Positions 56,810 to 64,000 of a DNA stretch of 64,000 bases are shown piece by piece; the first letter of the stretch is position 1; each line of letters starts with the position of its first letter. Where the stretch lies: the NCBI GenBank assembly GCA_002633005.1, contig NMRA01000403.1:26860-90859 (forward strand), written 5' to 3'. This DNA is from Phoronis australis (lineage: Eukaryota; Phoronida; Phoronidae). The notes under the pieces were generated by a model. That model was not told the DNA's origin. It saw only the letters and a list, made by a program, of their open reading frames with translations, and did not search any database. Position numbers and translations under genes: made by a program.

Positions 56810-57868
56810 ACTCAGCTGGAACTGGGAAGCTATGACACTTCCTAATTTAAATCTGTCTAATATCCGTTGGAAGACAATTGTGCTTAGAGTAAATTACAGC
56901 ATATCCACAAAAGTCTAAATTCACACTTGTCTAGACTATTTTCACCCAATGGGCACATTTTGCGAAACCAACTTTCATTATACAGTAAATGAGGCATTCC
57001 GACTTGTCAAATTTTGAATGACATTCGTTACATTTGACTTTTTGGTTGAATGCAGTTAAAGTTAATGGTGACAGTAGTAATCCATAGAATTCTAGTGTCA
57101 CCATTAAGAAGTGCAACCTTTGCAGCATACAGGGGTCTAAAAATAGACAAGACAATATCTTTTTACCAAATTTTCCAAGTTATATTTATAAAATTTTGCA
57201 TAATAAATCACAAGGCCGGGGTAAATATGTATGACACCTTAGTACAGTCACTTCAGACAGCTTGTAAGTATAAAAACAAGTTGTCATCTGAGATAGCTAT
57301 AAACGGTGTTATAAATAATGTAAATTTTAGTGACTCTGATACATGGTGGAGAAAAGTAAATAAACTCCCCTTCAATTGTACAAAAGATACAAAATTGCGT
57401 TGGTTTCAATACCGAATTATTATTTGCATAATTTTAAAATAAAAACAAGTGATCTAGGCTCTTTCTGTGGTGAACACAGTGAAACTTTTCACCATCTCTT
57501 TTGGGAATGTCGTCTTGTCTCCGGTTTCTGGCTCCTGTTTGCTGAGTGGTTAAAACAAAGATATCATGTAAATTTTCACGTGGACAAAATAACAGTGTTT
57601 TGTGGTTTTTTGGAAAACATTCAGTGGGAAAATTGCAACATTAATCTGTTGATCATGCTTGCAAAAAATTTCATGTTTAGCCAAAAGTTTGTTACATAAA
57701 TCTCAATTTCCAAATGTTCATAAACTTTATTAAATTATATCCTGAAGAAAATATGGTACTTGTTGACTAGTGATTTAATGTTATTCTTTGTAAACGATGT
57801 ATACTGTTTTGTTTTATGTCACATGTAATTATCATGCTAGAGCTAAAGAAAAATATTTAAAAAAATGG
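56810..57868 (+). pseudogene. L1/Tx1-like LINE 3' fragment in intron 1
   Basis: WWRKVNKLPFNCTKDTKLRW and FQYRI are followed after a frame change by SDLGSFCGEHSETF, HLFWECRLVSGFW and LLIMLAKN, the zf-RVT-type C-terminus of LINE ORF2. The 3' non-coding tail ends near 57868 in an A-rich run. The fragment is nearly identical in layout to the - strand tail at 28022-28492 and lies in the sense orientation of the host gene. Confidence 0.8.
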
Positions 57869-58458
57869 GGACAGTAGTAAGGGTGGAATATGTAGAATGG
57901 TGGAGAGTTAATGACCAATTTATTTGCCATTTTGTATTCTTGATGAAATGAAAAGATCTTACTGATCGAGTTAGAATGGCCCTATTGCATGCTAGATGGT
58001 GCCATACTCTGCCTACTAGTAAGCTACATGGCAATGTCTTCCTGATATAATATGTGACCTATTTTGCATTATGCAAATAGTCCAAGCGACATTTTACTTT
58101 GAAAAGTCAACATGTTGTAGAAAAAAGAACACGATAGCACACATTATATTATCACGTGTTAGGGTCAAGGTGGTGGAGTTGATGCCAAGGTAATTTTTGT
58201 TGGTGAAAACAATTGGGACAGAAAAAACTTAAGGTATTTTACAAAAACATGTCAAGATAGCTTTATCGTGACCCAAGACGAGGAAAATACTCGAGACTCG
58301 CATTCCGTCTAATTTGACAGTTTTAACATATAGCATGCTATCAGATTGTTAGATTTACAACATTAATTAGTCCGCATTAAAGTTGGTGGTTTCTAATGGC
58401 AGTCACATTTGAGTAGCGTTCAGAATTGCCTTAATAACGGGTAGTGTAATGTTTCCAG
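57869..58458 (+). other. Intron 1, remainder
   Basis: Nothing further recognised. It ends at the acceptor TGTTTCCAG (58458). Confidence 0.5.
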
Positions 58459-58571
58459 TTGGAGAAAGAGAAGAAAGCTATTAAAGACGAAATAGAGAAG
58501 TTGAGACATGAACAGAACAAGTTGTCCTACAAAACTCAGAAGAGTGTTATTGAAGTGCGGGGACTTGAAGA
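58459..58571 (+). CDS. Coiled-coil protein, coding exon 2
   Basis: 113 bases encode LEKEKKAIKDEIEKLRHEQN and a further 17 residues (ending VIEVRGLE). It follows a phase-0 acceptor (GTTTCCAG) and ends in phase 2 at GAAGA|GTGAGT. The sequence is a continuous charged heptad pattern. Confidence 0.85.
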
Positions 58572-60203
58572 GTGAGTAAGATGGAGATCATTCTGTAGAC
58601 AATGTTTCTTGTGAGAAAAGCAAGGTCATGCAAGACCTTGCAAAATATTATCATGTAAGTGTTTTGCAATAATGAAGCTCAGGAATTTACCACGCTATCT
58701 TAGCAAATTTTTGCCACTGAAGTGATCGGTGGATGAAGTTGAAGTTAGTGTTGAATCATGAGATTGGACTCATCACTGTTGTCATATCACAAGTGAACAT
58801 TTTTATGCAAATACAAGCTTATGTTTTGAGGTCTACTGAATGCAGCCCGTGTTTGGCTGAATGGACTTGATCACTTAATATATAGACAGGCGTACACCAG
58901 AGTGTGTACATGGGGCCAAAGTCTTGCTTGCAGCCATGTTTTACATTGCTGTAATGGCCATTGTACTGGATCCCTTCATGTTGTATAACTTAAGAGGAGT
59001 TTACCCGCATGTCAATTGTCAAATAACTACAAATTTTAGAGATTTTCATCAGACAGTCTTGTGTAGTAATGGTCTACTAGGTTTTTAATTGATTAAATGT
59101 CAAAGTATGTGGTAATGCATCACAGATTCTGGATTTAGATTGCCCAGGTTAGTATCTAGCCCATTGCGCACTCTGGTGACGAATTTTAGAGCAAGATTCA
59201 CACACTTCATTATCCATGGTTCATGCTCAACTTAGCTGCACATGTTTGGTTTCTGTTGAAATGAATACTGTTTTCTGCTTTATGATAGGCTATCGGCAGA
59301 ATACACGAACTCAATTACAGACTGACTTGGTGAATGTAGGCACCTATTGCTATGTGCAGGAATCTTGTCCCTTATCTGTATGAAGTGCGATGCCTTAAGA
59401 TTTTCATCCACCAATGTTCGTAACAATATAAGTTGCTTAATTCTCTACAATAGTTTGCACTTGCTACAAAAACATAGTAATTTGTACTATTTGCATAATA
59501 TTTATCTATGGTTGAATGCCTGAATGTGAAGTCAAGTAACAGAACATGGGTGTTCAAGCTGTGTACTAATCCAAACTGATTTGACAAAGCACAAAGTTGT
59601 CATAATTAGGCAAAGCACAGTCATGTCGTAATGGCACCTCCATCAAGTGCGTAAGAGTTGAAATGATGATGTTGCTCATTCTGTGTACTGTAGTGACTAT
59701 AATGAAGTCGTGATGTTGACTCCATCATTGTAGTAACCAGTCAAGTCACAACATAGGCTTTGTGTATGTGATCCAACTTATGACGTTGACTACAATTCTT
59801 GACATTGACTCCATCTGTATTGTTACTAGTTAATTCATGACATTGACTGCATCTGTATATTGTTGTAACTAGACATCAACTCTATCTGTATATTATTGCC
59901 ACCAGTCAATTCATGACATTAACTCCATCTGTATATTGTTGTAACTAGTCAATTAATGACATTGACTACATCTGTATATTGTTGTAATTAGTCAATTAAT
60001 GACATTGACTTCACCTGTATATTGCTGTAACTAGTCAATTAATGACATTGACTACATCTGTATATTGTTGTAATTAGTCAATTAATGACATTGACTTCAC
60101 CTGTATATTGCTGTAACAAGTCAAGTCATGACACTGACTCCATCACTCTGTATACTACAGGCACAGGTTAACTCAAGCTGTTGACTCCACACTGTTTTTG
60201 CAG
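58572..60203 (+). other. Intron 2
   Basis: Non-coding. The 3' third is a 43-bp minisatellite. The acceptor TTTTTGCAG is at 60203. Confidence 0.7.
59690..60180. repeat. Minisatellite, 43-bp period
   Basis: The unit TCAATTAATGACATTGACTA followed by CATCTGTATATTGTTGTAA and TTAG recurs about ten times, degenerate at the left. At 59948-60120 two alternating variants (ACTACATCTG and CTTCACCTG) form an 86-bp higher-order unit. It ends about 25 bp before the exon at 60204. Confidence 0.9.
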
Positions 60204-60330
60204 TCACAGGGCAAGTCAGGAGGTTGATCCCCAATTACAAAAGGAGTTAGAAGACCTCGAGGCTAGACATCGACAAGAAATAGAACAGCTACAAAAACAG
60301 TTTGATGATGACTGTGACGAGTTGAGAAAG
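60204..60330 (+). CDS. Coiled-coil protein, coding exon 3
   Basis: 127 bases supply the last base of a split codon and then 42 codons: HRASQEVDPQLQKELEDLEA, RHRQEIEQLQKQ and DDDCDELRK. It enters in phase 2 and leaves in phase 0 at AAAG|GTAAGT. The heptad pattern is strong. Confidence 0.88.
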
Positions 60331-60439
60331 GTAAGTTAATGAGTGGCATGCTGCTGGAGGCTTCTAAGAACTGCCCATTTTGACCTTGGCCTTCCCTTCA
60401 GTCCCTGGCAAAGAGGTTTTAGGGAAAATTTAACGTCAG

Positions 60440-61245
60440 CAAAACATGTACCATAATGTTGAATTGGTCAAAGAAAATACAACTTACCTCAAACACAAAG
60501 CTTTGGCTAAGAAAGTTAGGTACTTGTTTTATGAAGTGACAGGGCTTTGTCTTTCCAGTGAATGGGGTTACTGTTTGGGGTTACTGGCTTCCCGAAATTG
60601 GGCCACATCAGTTAGACTTATATTGTCGAATTATGGATTCCACGAAGTTTGGTTAAATCAAGGCGTTGTGTGTGAAAATACTTTTCTGCTAGTTTTTAGG
60701 CAGTGAATAAGGAATTGTTATTTGCAGGGATGGAGACAAAATGTTGAGAGTAATCCTAAACTGTGTAATTTTAACTATTTATAATCAATTTAAAAAGGAA
60801 TTCAAATTGGAAATTTTTTAAGTTTGAGTATAACCATGCACAAATTATGTCATGGCACGTTTTCATTGTTCCAGCCACATTCTTGTGATTGAAGTAGGCA
60901 GGCTCTTGAATTTGGATAGGGCAAACAGAGTGTGTCCCTTCTGCCCCAATGTTGTAGAAGACGAGTATCATTTCCTACTAAACTGTGATAAATATTTTGA
61001 ACTGAGAGAAAATTATATTGAAGTGTACTTCTGGAATTTTCTGTCTTTGTTAAAGTTCAATAGATTGATGTCAACAACTGATGATGCTAAATTAATTTAG
61101 TCAATCTATGTAAATATTTATTTTATGCTTTTCGTCTCTGTGATAGGTTGCTGCACTCTTAAGTATGTTGCATGTTGTTCTTTTGTACAATGAGCCTATG
61201 GCCTTTATTACAGAAATATTTATTACAGAAATAAATTGATTGATT
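60440..61245 (+). pseudogene. LINE 3' fragment in intron 3
   Basis: A frame with SRNWATSVRLILSNYGFHEV is followed, after a frame change, by GWRQNVESNPKLC and then (60852-61100) VIEVGRLLNLDRANRVCPFC and EDEYHFLLNCDKY. This is the Cys/His-containing C-terminus (EVGR..N..R..R.C..C...EDE.HFL..C) of a LINE reverse transcriptase of a different family from the tail in intron 1. It ends with ATAAATTGATTGATTGA near 61245, a typical LINE 3' tail repeat. Confidence 0.75.
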
Positions 61246-61539
61246 GACAAAAATGTTCTGTAACTTCATTTTCACTAGCCATATTTTTGTCTGTTTAGTT
61301 TGCCATACCTTTCCCATATCAGAAAATTTCTGGTTCATGTAAGGATATGTAGGGGCTTATCTACAAGTCTGTCTATTTTGTCAAATATCTTGGAAATTAT
61401 AGAAATTAAGGTCCTATGTAGGGATGATATTTGTAACTATCTTCGATAATCTCTCCTAGTCTTTTCACGAGTAGTTTTAAATTACATAATCACTTAATTT
61501 TTGTAATTCTGATTATCTGTAACACTGTATTTTTTATTC

Positions 61540-61666
61540 TCTGGTGGCTCCGTGGTCAGCGGACCTTTCGGGTCCTTCACGGAGTCTCCATAAGCGTAAA
61601 TCTGCATCAAGTGTTTTTTTTTGTCTTAACGTGAATAAAGTGTATTACTACTGCTACTACTACTAC
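61540..61666 (+). repeat. Retroelement 3' tail with (CTA)n
   Basis: GGTGGCTCCGTGGTCAGCGG, then CACGGAGTCTCCATAAGCG, and a terminal AATAAAGTGTATTACTACTGCTACTAC run form a compact block. It looks like the 3' end of a LINE or SINE. The family is unidentified. Confidence 0.45.
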
Positions 61667-61710
61667 GTTTCTGAGCCAGTAAAGAACATGATTGTGTTGC
61701 TATTGTCCAG

Positions 61711-61905
61711 CAAAACAGAGAGTCAGAGGATGCAATGACGGAGCTGTGTCAAAGGGAGAAGTTCTTGGAAACGGAAGTTAAGAAACTTGACGAAAGCAAA
61801 GGGAAGGCAAAGAAGAGAATAGACGAGCTCCACACCCAACTGAAAGGTCTAGAACTGAAGTTGAATGCCAAGAAACGGGGCAGTATCCTTGGTGGAGTGT
61901 GTAAG
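61711..61905 (+). CDS. Coiled-coil protein, coding exon 4
   Basis: 195 bases encode QNRESEDAMTELCQREKFLE and a further 45 residues, including KKLDESKGKAKKRIDELHTQ and a C-terminal GSILGGVCK. The donor taken is AAG|GTAGAG (phase 0), which fits the next exon. GGA|GTGTGT nine bases earlier would also keep phase, so the last three residues are uncertain. Confidence 0.82.
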
Positions 61906-62775
61906 GTAGAGTTGATGTGTACGGGCATTCAACTCATATCATGGTACTGGTGTAATGGCTATGTGCAGTTGAACACGTTGCAACTACCCATTGAAAATCT
62001 CAATAACACAGCTGTTTCTCAGTCTGTAGTGACTCAAATGGGAGCCCAGCCACAATTTTTGAAGGAAAAATTCCGGGTCACTGCTAAAAGCGGTACTTAT
62101 CTCAGTGGTATTATTTGTTTTTGTTTTATCATCCTATCCAGTAGGGAGGGGAGGGCTAAATCCACCTACACTGGTTTGAGCTGAATCTCGCATGGATACA
62201 TGCATTTGAGAGAGGTAGAGGTCTTTTAAACTTTTTTAATCATAAGAATTTCTTGTAGTCCTTATGTTCATCTCTTGACAAACTACCTGGTTGAATTTTT
62301 GGAGATACTGTCTGATTGTACAGTGGCGTCAGAACCAATTTGGATTGAAATACGTAAAATGACTCGATATCCTTTTAGGTTATCTACCCATACTTAATGT
62401 CGGATTCTCCCAAACAGGCCTCAGACAGTTTTGTGCAACATTTCATACCGTATATCCAGAAATAGTTGCATGCACCCAAAACCAAGAGAACATTGTTTAA
62501 AATATTGCTGGAGTGAAACTTCACTTTAACTGTTACAAAATGATAGATGCAGTCATGCTTCCAATTTAGCACTCAGAATAGTTTAAGACATTAACATCAG
62601 AGGGGATAAATGTCTGCGCTTGTAAAGGAAGAGACATGACGTGAATGCACATGCAAAACACAAGCAAAATCTTTCCTGTGAAAAAGCCATTTTTTCGGAT
62701 ACGGGCACAAACTGGGCTTAAGTATGCTCATGTCCATTTGATTAACATGTCATACATAGTGTTTCATTGTTTCAG
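61906..62775 (+). other. Intron 4
   Basis: Non-coding. An open frame continues past the donor to 62184 but has no domain and loses the heptad pattern. The acceptor TTGTTTCAG is at 62775. Confidence 0.7.
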
Positions 62776-62958
62776 GCCAGTTGTGATCATGAGAAGACTC
62801 TAGAGCTACTGAATAGTCGAGTAAAGGAGATGGAGATTGTGAACACAGAGCTGATGGTGGAGAATGAAACTGCCAAACAACAAGTGGACATTCTGCTCAG
62901 TGATTGGACAGTTCGAGAGGCAGAGTTGTCACAAGCTGAGGAGGACTTTAAGCAAAGG
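62776..62958 (+). CDS. Coiled-coil protein, coding exon 5
   Basis: 183 bases (61 codons, phase 0 at both ends) encode ASCDHEKTLELLNSRVKEME, IVNTELMVENETAKQQ and AELSQAEEDFKQR. A consensus donor (AGG|GTGAGT) follows. The gene must continue to the right of the window. Confidence 0.87.
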
Positions 62959-63136
62959 GTGAGTTTCAATAACGTTTTTTCTGTCTTTTTTGCGTTCTTT
63001 TTGGCAGAATCCAAAATTTCGTGACGTTTCACCAAATGTTATTGGCTCACATGATGCACAAAAAATTGTCTTTGGGACAGATTTTTTAAGGGTGCTGATG
63101 GGTATCATAGCTGCTGTGGAAATGTGATACTTTTTA

Positions 63137-64000
63137 TGCGCCCACATATTTATATGTGGACGCATTATCGCCAAAATCCTTTGACATACGTTCATGAAAT
63201 TTGGCACATATGTTCCATTCATGAATGGGACGGCATGTGCGAACTTTCGGATGCATCCGACTACTGGTGTGCCCCCTAGTGGCAATTTTAGTTTTTTACG
63301 CTTACGTTTGTATCTTTAAAAGTCCTGAACGCATTTTCATGAAATTTAGTGTGTAGGCACCTATTAGTGAGGTGACGCTATCCTCCAGTTTTCAGATGGA
63401 TTCAACATAGTTTACGCCACCTAGTGGCCATTTTTAGTGTTTTCGAGTCTATTTTTGTGCGTCCACCCCTCTATCAACCAACCCGCTCAAAGGGTGATTG
63501 TGAAAATTGGCATGTGTGTGCTTACTATAAAGAGGACAGCTGACAATGATTTTCAGACGATTTGGACTACTGTGGCACCTCCTAGTGGCAGTTTTGTTTT
63601 TTTTGCGCCTATGGCTGTATCTCCTAAACCGTTCGCAGGATCTTTACGAAATTGATTCATATGATGTTAACAATGAAAGATCACGACTTTTGGACGGATT
63701 CGACTACTGGTGTGCCCCCTAGTGGCAATTTTAATTTTTTTACGCTTTCCTTTGTATCTTCACAAGTCCTTATTGGATTTTCATGAAATTTGGTATGTAG
63801 GCACCTATTAGTGAGATGACGCTATCCTCCCGTTTTCAGATGGATTCGACATAGTTTGCGCCACCTAGTGGCCATTTTTACTGTTTTCGAGTCTGTATTT
63901 TTGCGTCCACCCCTCTATCAACCAAACTGCTCAAAGGATGATTGTGAAAATTGGCGTGTATGTGCTTACTATAAGGAAGACAGCTGACAATGATTTTCAG
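63137..64000 (+). repeat. Tandem repeat, ~443-bp period, with CTCF-like motifs
   Basis: CTACTGGTGTGCCCCCTAGT at about 63261 recurs near 63704, and GCGCCACCTAGTGGCC-type blocks recur 444 bp apart. Each unit consists of three diverged ~145-bp subunits, each ending in CTAGTGGC (63276, 63421, 63582, 63719, 63865), and runs off the right edge. It starts with a small palindrome (CGCCCACATATTTATATGTG). A diverged relative lies at 49780-50235. Confidence 0.88.

Larger units (their letters stand above)
60331..61710 (+). other. Intron 3
   Basis: It contains a LINE 3' fragment and a second short element tail. The acceptor TATTGTCCAG is at 61710. Confidence 0.7.

Noticed and set aside
61906-62184. Extension of coiled-coil exon 4 to the stop at 62184
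   Set aside because: The heptad pattern ends at the donor, and the exon at 62776 joins in frame from 61905, so this is intron read-through.

Overview
This is an intron-bearing animal (metazoan) genome window, AT-rich, with few genes and many transposable elements. The best guess is a marine deuterostome such as a hemichordate or cephalochordate. The grounds are a Ty3/gypsy-type retrotransposon with integrase ahead of reverse transcriptase (the Gmr1-type order described from deuterostomes), a secreted fibrinogen-domain gene, lineage-type class A GPCR paralogues, and about 20 copies of the octamer TACATGTA. The species cannot be proved from the sequence alone. There is one assembly gap (36856-37573).

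Host genes. (1) A secreted protein on the + strand: a signal-peptide/PAN-like exon (3627-3911) and a fibrinogen C-terminal exon (13012-13625). Their splice phases do not match, so either an exon is missing or these are two genes. (2) Two closely related class A GPCRs on the - strand (22790-23761 and 33051-34031), a tandem duplicate pair about 9 kb apart, each with its 7TM coding region in one exon. (3) The first five coding exons (56711-62958, + strand) of a coiled-coil protein that continues past the right edge. All junction phases agree.

Mobile DNA fills most of the rest: a complete but decayed Tigger/pogo DNA transposon with both terminal repeats and TA target duplications (5199-8786); a hAT transposase fossil (15205-16115); a 5'-truncated Gmr1-type LTR element (16414-20600) with an identifiable 3' LTR and a 266-bp MITE inserted in its integrase; an APE/RT LINE (28493-30967) fused to the tail of an unrelated LINE (28022-28492); three further LINE tails; a Penelope GIY-YIG fragment; a tRNA-derived SINE; and many inverted-repeat or foldback elements.

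The most interesting non-genic signals are: a roughly 443-bp tandem repeat at the right edge whose subunits carry matches to the CTCF consensus, with a diverged relative near 49.8-50.2 kb; a foldback element whose arms are arrays of 22-bp repeats (46.1-46.6 kb); and a diverged ~600-bp repeat pair (9.9-10.5 kb and 55.8-56.5 kb) with a conserved splice donor and partly conserved codons.
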